Part shown: in pieces, positions 34,644 through 46,015 of the stretch
Layout of the letters: each line of letters begins with the position of its first letter
Position numbering within the stretch: position 1 is the first letter of the stretch
Made by a program: the position numbers and the translations under genes
Assembly: GCF_000004195.4 (NCBI RefSeq)
Contig: NC_030680.2
Coordinates: forward strand, 151,446,249 to 151,510,248
DNA from: Xenopus tropicalis
Lineage: Eukaryota; Chordata; Amphibia; Anura; Pipidae
Direction: 5' to 3'
Length of the DNA: 64,000 bases
Notes under the pieces: model-generated
What the model was told of the DNA's origin: nothing
The model's database searches: none
What the model saw: only the letters and a program-made list of their open reading frames with translations

Positions 34644-35479
34644 CTGTGTGGCCCTGATATGAGGGGCCCTGATATGAGTGGCCCTGCAGGTCTGTGGCCC
34701 TGATATGAGTGGCCCTGCAGGTCTGTGGCCCTGATATGAGTGGCCCTGCAGGTCTGTGGCTCTGATATGAGTGGCCCTGCAGGTCTGTGGCCCTGATATG
34801 AGTGGCCCTGCAGGTCTGTGGCCCTGATATGAGTGGCCCTGTAGGTCTGTGGCTCTGATATGAGTGGCCCTGCAGGTCTGTGGCCCTGATATGAGTGGCC
34901 CTGTAGGTCTGTGGCCCTGATATGAGTGGCTCTGATATGAGTGGCCCTGATATGAGTGGCCCTGCAGGTCTGTGGCTCTGATATGAGTGGCCCTGATATG
35001 AGTGGCCCTGCAGGTCTGTGGCTCTGATATGAGTGGCCCTGATATGAGTGGCCCAGCAGGTCTGTGGCTCTGATATGAGTGGCCCTGATATGAGTGGCCC
35101 TGCAGGTCTGTGGCTCTGATATGAGTGGCCCTGATATGAGTGGCCCTGATATGAGTGGCCCTGCAGGTCTGTGGCTCTGATATGAGTGGCCCTGATATGA
35201 GTGGCCCTGCAGGTCTGTGGTTCTGATATGAGTGGCCCTGATATGAGTGGCCCTGCAGGTCTGTGGCCCTGATATGAGTGGCCCTGCAGGTCTGTGGCTC
35301 TGATATGAGTGGCCCTGATATGAGTGGCCCTGATATGAGTGGCCCTGCAGGTCTGTGGCCCTGATATGAGTGGCCCTGCAGGTCTGTGGCTCTGATATGA
35401 GTGGCCCTGATATGAGTGGCCCTGATATGAGTGGCCCTGCAGGTCTGTGGCCCTGATATGAGTGGCCCTGCAGGTCTGT
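34644..35479 (+). repeat. 15/31-bp composite minisatellite
   Basis: The 15-bp block 'tgatatgagtggccc' alternates with a 31-bp form that adds 'tgcaggtctgtggccc'. The order of long and short forms gives a longer irregular pattern. Open frames of about 340 residues in three minus frames are repeat translations. Confidence 0.93.
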
Positions 35480-36220
35480 ACTTCCCAATAGGCTGTATGT
35501 GGGTGGGACTGATACAATGGGCGCCACAATAGTAGAATCTATTGGAAATATTCCCAAAGGCAAATAAGTGTCTGGGCAAGGAGTTGAAAAAATGATGGGG
35601 GGCCATACAGTTAGGGGGTCCCACCATTCTAACCAGCAGCTGTAAAGGCAATGCCACAATCCAAGATGGCCCTTCTTGCCTCCGTAGCTGTTACTATTGG
35701 CAGTGAGTCGGTGTGGCTGGGAAACAGGAAGTCATGTGATTCATGTCAGCGGCTGCACTTCCTGTTTGTATCTATATCACAGCCCTTGGGGACCTGCTGC
35801 CGCTGCTCTGGAACGCTGACCAATAGCGTGAGAGATAAGCGTGAAACTGCCCCTCCCCTGCCGGCTAGAGAGCATGCTGGGAGTTGCAGTTCACACTCAC
35901 TAATCCCTACAATGGTGGTTGTGATACTTCATATACTCCTTATTATCGGGGGGGTAGGGGGGGGGGTGTTGTTACGACAGAGGCCCTGGGAGCAGCGTCA
36001 TGAGACGTTAATCCCGCCCCGCCCTCCGTCAGTATTTATATTAATAGAGAGGCGGGGCCCGGGCCGAACAAAGCCGGGAGCAGGTGTCTCCCCGAATCTC
36101 TACTGAGCCCATTAACCTATTCATTGCCTGCGGCCCCCCTGTCTCCTCATTCTGAGCAACTGCCCTCCTGCGGGGCAGCCACTGGGAATGTATGTACCTC
36201 ACCAACAGCTTATACTTTAA
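35480..36220 (+). other. Unique segment with promoter-like features
   Basis: A start codon in good context at 35665 (ccaagATGGCCC) opens a frame reading MALLASVAVTIG up to a donor-like 'ggca|gtgagt' at 35702/35703. Further on are 'ctgaccaatagcgtg' (inverted CCAAT), a ZNF143-like 'agcatgctgggagttgcagt' (35871-35890), TATA-like 'tatttatattaatag' and a GC box 'gaggcggggcc' near 36050. The pieces are compatible with a minor promoter, but the phase after 35702 does not match the other candidate exons. Confidence 0.3.
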
Positions 36221-37813
36221 TTACCCCAGAGAGTTGGGTCTGTGCTAGGAACAAATACCCCAGGCAGGTAGGGCTGTGCTAGGAACAAATACCCCAGGCA
36301 GGTAGGGCTGTGCTAGGAATAAATACCCCAGGCAGGTAGGGCTGTGCTAGGAACAAATACCACAGGCAGGTAGGGCTGTGCTAGGAACAAATACCCCAGG
36401 CAGGTAGGGCTGTGCTAGGAACAAATACCACAGGCAGGTAGGGCTGTGCTAGGAACAAATACCCCAGGCAGGTAGGGCTGAGCTTGTAATAAATACCCCA
36501 GGCAGGTAGGTCTGAGCTTGTAACAAATACCCCAGGCAGGTAGTTCTGTGCTAGGAACAAATACCCCAGGCAGGTAGGTCTGTGCTAGGAACAAATACCC
36601 CAGGCAGGTAGGTCTGAGCTTGTAACAAATACCCCAGGCAGGTAGGGCTGTGCTAGGAACAAATACCCCAGGCAGGTAGGGCTGTGCTAGGAACAAATAC
36701 CCCAGGCAGGTAGGTCTGTGCTTTGAACAAATACCCCAGGCAGGTAGGTCTGTGCTAGGAACAAATACCCCAGGCAGGTAGGGCTGTGTTAGGAACAAAT
36801 ACCCCAGAGAGTTGGGTCTGTGCTAGGAACAAATACCCCAGGAAGGTAGGGCTGTGCTAGGAACAAATACCCCAGGCAGGTAGGTCTGTGCTAGGAACAA
36901 ATACCCCAGGCAGGTAGGGCTGTGCTAGGAACAAATACCCCAGGCAGGTAGGTCTGTGCTAGGAACAAATACCCCAGGCAGGTAGGGCTGTGCAAGGAAC
37001 AAATACCCCAGAGAGTTGGGTCTGTGCTAGGAACAAATACCCCAGAGAGTTGGGTCTGTGCTAGGAACAAATACCCCAGGCAGGTAGGGCTGTGCTAGGA
37101 ACAAATACCCCAGAGAGTTGGGTCTGTGCTAGGAACAAATACCCCAGGAAGGTAGGGCTGTGCTAAGAACAAATACCCCAGGCAGGTAGGGCTGTGCTAG
37201 GAACAAATACCCCAGGCAGGTAGGTCTGTGCTAGGAACAAATACCCCAGGCAGGTAGGGCTGTGCTAGGAACAAATACCCCAGGCAGGTAGGTCTGTGCT
37301 AGGAACAAATACCCCAGGCAGGTAGGGCTGTGCTAGGAACAAATACCCCAGGCAGGTAGGGCTGTGCTAGGAACAAATACCCCAGGCAGGTAGGTCTGTG
37401 CTAGGAACAAATACCCCAGGCAGGTAGGGCTGTGCTAGGAACAAATACCCCAGGCAGGTAGGTCTGTGCTAGGAACAAATACCCCAGGCAGGTAGGGCTG
37501 TGCTAGGAATAAATACCCCAGGCAGGTAGGTCTGAGCTAGGAACAAATACCCCAGGCAGGTAGGGCTGTGCTAGGAACAAATACCCCAGGCAGGTAGGTC
37601 TGTGCTAGGAACAAATACCCCAGGCAGGTAGGGCTGTGCTAGGAACAAATACCCCAGGCAGGTAGGTCTGTGCTAGGAACAAATACCCCAGGCAGGTAGG
37701 GCTGTGCTAGGAACAAATACCCCAGGCAGGTAGGTCTGTGCTAGGAACAAATACCCCAGGCAGGTAGGGCTGTGCTAGGAATAAATACCCCAGGCAGGTA
37801 GGTCTGAGCTTGT
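36221..37813 (+). repeat. 35-bp minisatellite (about 45 units)
   Basis: The unit is 'caggcaggtagggctgtgct' plus 'aggaacaaatacccc'. Variants are ggtctg, gagcttgtaa and the 'gagagttgggtc' type. The variants recur in blocks (36830-37000 and 37130-37300 are similar), showing larger duplications. Confidence 0.95.
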
Positions 37814-37841
37814 GATTATTACTTGACTGGAATATTTATTC

Positions 37842-37902
37842 TGAGCACAGACCTACCTGCCTGGGGTATTAATTACAAGCTCAGACCTACCTGCCGGGGT
37901 AT
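37842..37902 (-). repeat. Two inverted units of the 35-bp repeat, forming a hairpin end
   Basis: The motif 'cagacctacctgcctggggt' followed by 'acaagctcagacctacctgc' is the reverse complement of the array just to its left. The last forward unit (37786-37813) and the inverted unit (37875-37902) can pair, with about 60 bases between them. Confidence 0.88.
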
Positions 37903-37912
37903 CTATAACAAT

Positions 37913-38427
37913 ATAACCAGTGGGGGGGGGGGGGGGGGAGCAGAAGCCCCTTTGTCTTCTTTTTACAGGGAGAAGCCTCTCAGTATCCCCCCCCCCCCGG
38001 CTGGGGATTTGCCGTCCCACAATGCACTGGGCCCTGATGGGGACGGTTGTTAAAGGGACATTATTCTGCTGAATGGCAGTGGGAAATCTGTCAGCCGGGT
38101 CCCATTTCACATGTTGTCAATGTCTCTGTTGCCTTGGTAACTGGGAAGGGCCAATCCTGGGGAAGATGCATGTTTCTGGGAGTTGCCCCCACTGAGCCCA
38201 TGTGCTCTCTCTCCCTCACACTCGCCGGGCTGCCACGGGGGCACATCAGAGGGGTATTTGTAGCCAGGAGGGCACTGTGCCACCCCCGCCGCATCCAATG
38301 GGCACTCCCTGCACACAATGGCCTGGCTCTGACGTTCTGCACCCCATCCCTGCTTGGATATAAGGGAACCCCCTAATCTGAGGATACCCCACTAATCTCT
38401 CCAAGGAACTGGGAATGGCTGTATGGG
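37913..38427. other. Unique spacer with G and C runs
   Basis: An 18-base G run (near 37922-37939) and a 12-base C run (near 37989) face each other across about 50 bp and could pair. No coding exon is supported. Confidence 0.45.
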
Positions 38428-38606
38428 CAACTGGCGCCCCCTGTGCCCCCTGCTGGGATATTTAGGGAGCCACTGGGTGCTCTTGGGACCTGGATTAACC
38501 ACCGAGACCCTACTGGCGCCCCCTGTGCCCCCCCCTGGGATATATAGGGAGCCACTGGGTGCTCTTGGGACCTGGATTAACCACAGAGACCCTACCGGCA
38601 CCTACT
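38428..38606 (+). repeat. 82-bp direct duplication (2 units), unrelated to the 82-bp family
   Basis: The motif 'tggcgccccctgtgcccc' starts at 38432 and 38514. Both copies carry 'gggagccactgggtgctctt' and 'gggacctggattaaccac'. Confidence 0.88.
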
Positions 38607-38689
38607 GACCCAATGGTTCCCCCCGGTAGCCAAGGGCCGGCTCAGATCATAGAGTGGCCCCTGGGCACCCGGAGCAGGTGGCTCCCAAG

Positions 38690-38766
38690 ATGATGAAGCT
38701 GAAAGCCCTTTGTCTGGATTACTGGCAGTTCCTGTGCCTGCAGCCCCTGCATGGATTCTATAAGAG
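38690..38766 (+). CDS. Candidate alternative first coding exon
   Basis: The frame starts at ATG 38690 (or the adjacent in-frame ATG at 38693), with A at -3, and runs 25 codons plus two bases to a good donor 'aagag|gtaggt' at 38767. The peptide starts MMKLKALCLDYWQFLC and ends PLHGFYK; it is rich in aromatic and cysteine residues and is plausibly a real N-terminus, not low-complexity sequence. The exit phase (AG left over) equals those of exon 1, the cassette exon and the exon at 45948. It may be an alternative N-terminus of the same IQSEC1-like gene. No TATA box is seen upstream, and the 5' limit of the exon is unknown. Confidence 0.45.
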
Positions 38767-39170
38767 GTAGGTTGCCCCAGTTGCCCCTATTGTTTCGGCT
38801 TCTTTGTGTGGCACGGGGGGGGCATCAGGGTGGGCAGTGTCCCAGCTATAGTGCGGGGGTACAATAAAGGGTGCTATGGGGAGACCCCCAGTAACACTCA
38901 TTTACCTACAGCCTATTATTGTGTGAATTGTCAAATCCACTTACCCGGGGGTGGGGCAGGTGGTGCCACTGTCTGTGAATCTGCAATTGGCCCTTAGCAT
39001 AATGTCATTCAGCCCCAGAGACTGAGCCGGGAGAGACTTGGGCTGTCACTCAGCTGCTCCCAAACCCATTACATAGTAATGAGCATCGACTGCCGAGTCC
39101 CTTTCATTGGTGCGAGATTTATGTACCGGCAGCACATGGGTCTGGGTTTTATGGGCCGGGGAGAACCCTG
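38767..39170. other. Unique spacer
   Basis: No further exon is recognised. The end ('agaaccctgtgtgggggtac') merges into the 104-bp array. Confidence 0.4.
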
Positions 39171-40140
39171 TGTGGGGGTACAGCTTATTGTGTGCCCAGA
39201 GCATTCCTTCTCTGTATATTTGTATTTATACATATGGGTAGGAGGTGCCATAGTGTTTCCCTTAGACAGTACAGTATGGGGGTACAGCTTATTGTGTGCC
39301 CAGAACATTCCTTCTCTGTATATTTGTATTTATACATATGGGTAGGGGGTGCCATAGTGTTTCCCTTAGACAGTACAGTATGGGGGTACAGCTTATTGTG
39401 TGCCCAGAACATTCCTTCTCTGTATATTTGTATTTATACATATGGGTAGGAGGTGCCATAGTGTTTCCCTTAGACAGTACAGTATGGGGGTACAGCTTAT
39501 TGTGTGCCCAGAACATTCCTTCTCTGTATATTTGTATTTATACATATGGGTAGGAGGTGCCATAGTGTTTCCCTTAGACAGTAAAGTATGGGGGTACAGC
39601 TTATTGTGTGCCCAGAACATTCCCTCTGTATATTTGTATTTATACATATGGGTAGGAGGTGCCATAGTGTTTCCCTTAGACAGTACAGTATGGGGGTACA
39701 GCTTATTGTGTGCCCAGAACATTCCTTCTCTGTATATTTGTATTTATACATATGGGTAGGAGGTGCCATAGTGTTTCCCTTAGACAGTACAGTATGGGGG
39801 TACAGCTTATTGTGTGCCCAGAACATTCCTTCTCTGTATATTTGTATTTATACATATGGGTAGGAGGTGCCATAGTGTTTCCCTTAGACAGTAAAGTATG
39901 GGGGTACAGCTTATTGTGTGCCCAGAACATTCCCTCTGTATATTTGTATTTATACATATGGGTAGGAGGTGCCATAGTGTTTCCCTTAGACAGTACAGTA
40001 TGGGGGTACAGCTTATTGTGTGCCCAGAACATTCCTTCTCTGTATATTTGTATTTATACATATGGGTAGGAGGTGCCATAGTGTTTCCCTTAGACAGTAC
40101 AGTATGGGGGTACAGCTTATTGTGTGCCCAGAACATTCCT
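39171..40140 (+). repeat. 104-bp minisatellite, array 2 (about 9.3 units)
   Basis: Same unit and orientation as 999-3720. A unit with 'gtaaagtatgggggtacagc' and a 2-bp contraction in 'cattccctctg' recurs at about 39590 and 39900. Translations of 39393-39722 and 39703-40032 are identical, which shows a 310-bp three-unit duplication. Confidence 0.95.
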
Positions 40141-41014
40141 CCTTCCAATCAGGGTACTTTACTTACTACTATTGTTACTATGAGTTCTAGGATTGTTAAT
40201 ATTATTCCGCGCCGCTCTATGTTCCAGGGTTCTAGGCTGCTGGGATCCCTCCCATTGGGTCTGTGTGTGGGACTGGGGGCCACGCGTCTGTGTTAGTAAA
40301 TGTGCCAGGCTGGAGACATGATCCATAAGGCGCCGTGGGCCGGTTGGGCCGGTTGGTTCTGGCTGCGGTGCCGGCGGGGCAATTACCATAACTACATATT
40401 CATGGCTCATTTCTCTGTAAATATTGTGTCAGGGCTGGAAATGAAAAAAGAAACAGACGAGCCGAGGGCAGTGCCCGGGGGGGTTGTAGTTACAGGGAAC
40501 CGACACCAGAGAGAGATGATCCCATGGTTTCCCTATTGGTCTCTAAGGAACAATATTTGGCACAAACACTGTCACTGGATATTGATCTACGGACGGGGGT
40601 GTGGGGACAAGTGTTTCCTGGTCTCGGGGGGCCCACAGATCTGCCCTGTACCCCCCCCTAACCCACAGACCTGTGAGAGAACCCCCCCACCGGGGCTGGG
40701 ACAGTGGTACAACCTGGATCAGTCTCTGGCACATAAACCTCTAATGGAGGAACCGGCGTTTCCTTCACTTCCTGTTGGGGGGGGGGGGTCCAAAAGATCC
40801 TGGAAAATGTCAGTAATTCCCTGAGTGCCGGGAGGGTTCAGAGTGAGACCAAAAACAGATCCCACCCTGCTGCCCCCCCACCCTGCTGCCCCCCACCCTC
40901 CGTACAATGAGTCCAGATGATACAGAGATTAATATTTCATATTTCTCTCCCCTCGTCACTGATTCGTCTGATGGTCTTAAAGGGCCCCAACATTTTCTCA
41001 TTCTGGCCCTGAAC
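40141..41014. other. Unique spacer, possible conserved noncoding element
   Basis: A 174-residue + frame covers most of it but has no recognised domain and shifts composition along its length. The AT-rich part near 40380-40450 (aattaccataactacatatt) looks regulatory. G and C runs occur near 40648 and 40780. Confidence 0.35.
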
Positions 41015-42879
41015 TGGGGGTACAGTATGTGCTGGGGGCATTGGGTTACAGGGGGTACAGTATGTGCTGGGGGCATTGGGTTACAGGGGGTACAGTATGT
41101 GCTGTGGGCATTGGGTTACAGGGGGTACAGTATGTGCTGGGGGCATTGGGTTACAGGGGGTACAGTATGTGCTGTGGGCATTGGGTTACAGGGGGTACAG
41201 TATGTGCTGGGGGCATTGGGTTACAGGGGGTACAGTATGTGCTGGGGGCATTGGGTTACAGGGGGTACAGTATGTGCTGTGGGCATTGGGTTACAGGGGG
41301 TACAGTATGTGCTGGGGGCATTGGGTTACAGGGGGTACAGTATGTGCTGGGGGCATTGGGTTACAGGGGGTACAGTATGTGCTGTGGGCATTGGGTTACA
41401 GGGGGTACAGTATGTGCTGGGGGCATTGGGTTACAGGGGGTACAGTATGTGCTGGGGGCATTGGGTTACAGGGGGTACAGTATGTGCTGGGGGCATTGGG
41501 TTACAGGGGGTACAGTATGTGCTGTGGGCATTGGGTTACAGGGGGTACAGTATGTGCTGGGGGCATTGGGTTACAGGGGGTACAGTATGTGCTGGGGGCA
41601 TTGGGTTACAGGGGGTACAGTATGTGCTGTGGGCATTGGGTTACAGGGGGTACAGTATGTGCTGGGGGCATTGGGTTACAGGGGGTACAGTATGTGCTGG
41701 GGGCATTGGGTTACAGGGGGTACAGTATGTGCTGGGGGCATTGGGTTACAGGGGGTACAGTATGTGCTGGGGGCATTGGGTTACAGGGGGTACAGTGTGT
41801 GCTGGGGCATTGGGTTACAGGGGGTACAGTGTGTGCTGGGGGCATTGGGTTACAGGGGTCACAGTATGTGCTGGGGGCATTGGGTTACAGGGGGTACAGT
41901 ATGTGCTGGGGGCATTGGGTTACAGGGGGTACAGTGTGTGCTGGGGGCATTGGGTTACAGGGGTCACAGTATGTGCTGGGGGCATTGGGTTACAGGGGGT
42001 ACAGTATGTGCTGGGGGCATTGGGTTACAGGGGGTACAGTGTGTGCTGGGGGTCTTGGGTTACAGGGGTCACAGTATGTGCTGGGGGCATTGGGTTACAG
42101 GGGTACAGTATGTGCTGGGGGCATTGGGTTACAGGGGGTACAGTATGTGCTGGGGGCATTGGGTTACAGGGGGTACAGTATGTGCTGGGGGCATTGGGTT
42201 ACAGGGGGTACAGTATGTGCTGGGGGTATTGGGTTACAGGGGGTTCAGTATGTGCTGGGGGCATTGGGTTACAGGGGGTACAGTATGTGCTGGGGGCATT
42301 GGGTTACAGGGGTCACAGTATGTGCTGGGGGCATAGGGTTACAGGGGTCACAGTATGTGCTGGGGGCATTGGGTTACAGGGGGTACAGTGTGTGCTGGGG
42401 GCATTGGGTTACAGGGAGTACAGTGTGTGCTGGGGGCATTGGGTTACAGGGGGTACAGTGTGTGCTGGGGGCATTGGGTTACAGGGGGTACAGTATGTGC
42501 TGGGGGTATTGGGTTACAGGGGGTACAGTATGTGCTGGGGGCATTGGGTTACAGGGGGTACAGTATGTGCTGGGGGCATTGGGTTACAGGGGGTACAGTG
42601 TGTGCTGGGGGCATTGGGTTACAGGGGGTACAGTATGTGCTGGGGGCATTGAGTTACAGGGGGTACAGTATGTGCTGGGGGCATTGGGTTACAGGGGGTA
42701 CAGTGTGTGCTGGGGGCATTGGGTTACAGGGGGTACAGTATGTGCTGGGGGCATTGGGTTACAGGGGGTACAGTATGTGCTGGGGGCATTGGGTTACAGG
42801 GGGTACAGTATGTGCTGGGGGCATTGGGTTACAGGGGGTACAGTGTGTGCTGGGGGTATTGGGTTACAGGGGGTACAGA
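41015..42879 (+). repeat. 35-bp minisatellite (about 53 units)
   Basis: The unit is 'ggggcattgggttacagggg' plus 'gtacagtatgtgctg'. Frequent variants are gctgtgggc (left third only), cagtgtgtg and aggggtcaca (right two thirds), so the array has two variant domains that meet near 41790. It has no stop in any + frame, giving spurious frames of 435-639 residues. Confidence 0.95.
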
Positions 42880-43891
42880 TGGATCAGAACCAGGACCCAC
42901 AAATACCTGTTGGAAGGGGATTGTCCCAATGTGGTCCCAACACAGCGGAATCCATTAGGTATCTGCTTAACCCATGGGGCTAAAGCTGCCTCCTTATTGC
43001 CCTATTGCCCATCTGTGGGTAACTTCATACAGGAGGGGAGGCTGATTGTCCGTGTGTTGCGCCCTTTGATGTCCCCTCTTACGTTATATTCCTGTGATTG
43101 TTTGGATTCACTAAATCCCATAATTCCCTGCTAGATCCCGGCCCGACACGCACAGCCCCATCCGTAATTACTTCCAGCCATTGCCCAGGGTGGGGCAGAT
43201 CTTATTTTATCCCCTGCGGACTGGGGGTAGAGACAGTCATTGTTATGGTTTAGTAGCCACCGGGCCCGGCAGAAGGGCAATTACAGGGACTCGGGGATCC
43301 TGCTGCCCAGGGAAAATCCCAGAATCCATCACTGTCAGGCTGGGATGGCAGCTACATGAGGTAGGTTTTAGGGGCATCAGGTTCTGTTTCTAGTGTGTGT
43401 GTTTGGTACCCCCCCCCCAGGGCAAACATGGCAACTAAGGTTTCCTGGGCAGCAATAAAGCCCCAGGGCAAGGTAGGGTATTTAGCCTGAGGCCCCTAGT
43501 GCTAAAGCACCAAGCAAATCATTACATTGTGTATCAGTATAATCAGGCTGCCGGGGATGCTGGGAATTGCAGTTCAGTCGAAGGGTTACAGGTTAGAGAT
43601 CCCTGATTTATGTTATTAACCCCTTCCCTGCATCGTCGGGGCCCTTCTCTTTTTTAACCCATTTCCAGCCCCTTTTATTGCCTATAACTTCCCCTTTAAT
43701 GGAAAAGAGAAGTCTGTAGCCCTTAATTGCAAGGCGTATTAACCCTTATGTTTCCTGGGAGTCACCTACTTACCCTAGCGCTTGGGGCAGTTACCCATGA
43801 GCACTTTTCTTGTCCCTGATTGGCCGGTTGTTATTTCTGGCTACGGCAGTGAAGGGATTTAGGAAGTGAGACTGTTACAATGTAACTTTCC
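42880..43891. other. Unique spacer
   Basis: No exon is recognised. It contains an ACTACAA-type relative ('gatgctgggaattgcagt', 43556-43574) and donor-like 'atgaggtaggtttta' near 43358 without an acceptor. Confidence 0.4.
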
Positions 43892-43951
43892 AAGAGAGAG
43901 TCGGAGAGAGAGTCGGAGAGAGAGTCGGAGAGAGAGTCGGAGAGAGAGTTG
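43892..43951 (+). repeat. 12-bp repeat (5 units)
   Basis: Copies of 'agtcggagagag' form a purine-rich tract just upstream of the 24-bp array. Confidence 0.9.
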
Positions 43952-43969
43952 GGGTGAGAGCGGCTTCAT

Positions 43970-44568
43970 TCCTGGCACTAGCAGAGCACTAACTCCTGGC
44001 ACCAGCAGAGCACTAACTCCTGGCACTAGCAGAGCACTAACTCCTGGCACCAGCAGAGCACTAACTCCTGGCACCAGCAGAGCACTAACTCCTGGCACCA
44101 GCAGAGCACTAACTCCTGGCACCAGCAGAGCACTAACTCCTGGCACCAGCAGAGCACTAACTCCTGGCACCAGCAGAGCACTAACTCCTGGCACCAGCAG
44201 AGCACTAACTCCTGGCACCAGCAGAGCACTAACTCCTGGCACCAGCAGAGCACTAACTCCTGGCACCAGCAGAGCACTAACTCCTGGCACCAGCAGAGCA
44301 CTAACTCCTGGCACCAGCAGAGCACTAACTCCTGGCACTAGCAGAGCACTAACTCCTGGCACCAGCAGAGCACTAACTCCTGGCACCAGCAGAGCACTAA
44401 CTCCTGGCACCAGCAGAGCACTAACTCCTGGCACCAGCAGAGCACTAACTCCTGGCACCAGCAGAGCACTAACTCCTGGCACCAGCAGAGCACTAACTCC
44501 TGGCACCAGCAGAGCACTAACTCCTGGCACCAGCAGAGCACTAACTCCTGGCACCAGCAGAGCACTAG
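43970..44568 (+). repeat. 24-bp minisatellite (25 units, nearly perfect)
   Basis: The unit is 'agcactaactcctggcacca' plus 'gcag'. Only a few units differ (cactag for caccag). Being a multiple of three, it gives a regular eight-residue periodic frame (TSRALTPG) of 259 residues and minus frames of 231; there is no independent coding support. It is the most homogeneous long array in the window. Confidence 0.95.
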
Positions 44569-44879
44569 CGCGTGCAAGGGTTCCGTGTATGAATCATTAT
44601 GGAGCTCGTCGGGGAGTTTATGGCAGAAGTCAAATAAGAGACTGAGCAGGCAGGGCTGGCGGTTTGGATGATTTCACCAGCAATTTGTTGGATTTCGGGG
44701 GCTGAGAGGACAGAGACTGGGCCCGGCCCCGGGACTGGGAAAATAAAGTCATTTTGAGGTTTCACTGAGATTTTTCCTTTCCTGGGGAATGTGCCTGAGC
44801 GTCAGACAGATCCCTGCGGCCTGAGAGGATGTAATGTGAGACGGAGAGACTGCTGTCAGGCAGAGAGACCGCTGTCTTA
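44569..44879. other. Unique spacer
   Basis: No gene or structure is recognised in about 310 bases. Confidence 0.4.
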
Positions 44880-45776
44880 GACTGAGCCACTCTGTGTTAG
44901 CCTGGGCCCCCTCTGTCGGGAACTGAGCCCCTCTGTACTAGCCTGGGACCCTCTGTCAGGAACTGAGCCCCTCTGTACTAGCCTGGGACCCTCTGTGCTA
45001 GCCTGGGACCCCTCTGTCGGGAACTGAGCCCCTCTGTACTAGCCTGGGACCCTCTGTCAGGAACTGAGCCCCTCTGTACTAGCCTGGGACCCTCTGTCAG
45101 GAACTGAGCCCCTCTGTACTAGCCTGGGACCCTCTGTCAGGAACTGAGCCCCTCTGTACTAGCCTGGGACCCTCTGTGCTAGCCTGGGACCCTCTGTCGG
45201 GAACTGAGCCCCTCTGTACTAGCCTGGGACCCTCTGTGCTAGCCTGGGACCCTCTCTGTTTGGCTGGGACCCTCTGTACTAGCCTGGGACCCTCTGTCGG
45301 GAACTGAGCCCCTCTGTACTAGCCTGGGACCCTCTGGGCTAGCCTGGGACCCTCTCTGTTTGGCTGGAACCCTCTGTACTAGCCTGGGACCCTCTGTGCT
45401 AGCCTGAGACCCTCTGTACTAGCCTGGGACCCTCTGTACTAGCCTGGGACCTTCTGTACTAGCCTGGGACCTTCTGTACTAGCCTGGGACCCTCTGTGTT
45501 AGCCTGGGACCCTCTGTACTATCCTGGGACCCTCTGTGTTAGCCTGGGACCCTCTGTACTAGCCTGGGACCCTCTGTACTAGCCTGGGACCCTCTGTGCT
45601 AGCCTGGGACCCTCTGTGCTAGCCTGGGACCCTCTGTGCTAGCCTGGGACCCTCTGTGCTAGCCTGGGACCCCCTCTGTACTAGCCTGGGACCCTCGGTG
45701 TTTGGCCGGGACCCTCGGTGTTTGGCCGGGACCCTCGGTGTTTGGCTGAGACCTTCGGTGTTTGGCTGAGACCCTA
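44880..45776 (+). repeat. 20-bp minisatellite with two unit types (about 45 units)
   Basis: The main unit is 'ctctgtactagcctgggacc'. A second 20-bp unit 'ctctgtcaggaactgagccc' alternates with it in the left half. The right end has 'ctcggtgtttggccgggacc'. The dimeric left part and monomeric right part show separate amplification steps. Confidence 0.92.
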
Positions 45777-45947
45777 AGCCTGGGACTATCGCTATTAGTC
45801 TGTAAGAGACTGTATTGACCCAGTGAGAGACCCATTAAGTTCGGACCCACTGAGAGACTTACGCAGCTTTGGACCATGGGATTCTGCTTCTGGTGTCGCT
45901 CAGCCGAGTGTATAAACTAAGGGCACCGACGAGCCAGCACCCGGGCC

Positions 45948-46015
45948 ATGAAGGGCGATGGAGGGCCCCTGTGGAACCTGATGTGGAAGTACTGTATTTC
46001 TGTCCGGACTATCAG
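45948..46015 (+). CDS. Candidate alternative first coding exon
   Basis: From ATG 45948 the frame runs 22 codons plus two bases (AG) to a donor 'atcag|gtaggg' at 46016. The peptide starts MKGDGGPLWNLMWKYC and ends ISVRTI. An inner in-frame ATG at 45981 would give MWKYCISVRTI. The human IQSEC1 long isoform also starts with MW, but the similarity is too short to rely on. Exit phase matches exon 1, 33372 and 38766. An overlapping frame through the same bases exits in a different phase, so coding use is unproven. Confidence 0.35.

Noticed and set aside
34622..35659. Three overlapping minus frames of about 300-345 residues
   Set aside because: They are the 15/31-bp repeat read in all frames with no independent coding evidence.
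35651..36106. A 151-residue + frame starting at a good ATG
   Set aside because: No domain is recognised, composition shifts to G runs and GC boxes, and a donor-like site lies after 17 codons. It was kept only as a promoter-like segment.
40300..40824. A 174-residue + frame as a gene
   Set aside because: It crosses G and C homopolymer runs and AT-rich regulatory-looking sequence, with no recognised motif or splice logic.
40907..42983. Plus-strand frames of 581, 639 and 435 residues
   Set aside because: All three frames of the 35-bp unit lack stops. The encoded periodic peptides are the same repeat read in three phases.
43859..44645. Possible structural protein with RESR and TSRALTPG repeats
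   Set aside because: It arises from 12-bp and 24-bp minisatellites. The frame ends just after the array and has no signal peptide or downstream exon.
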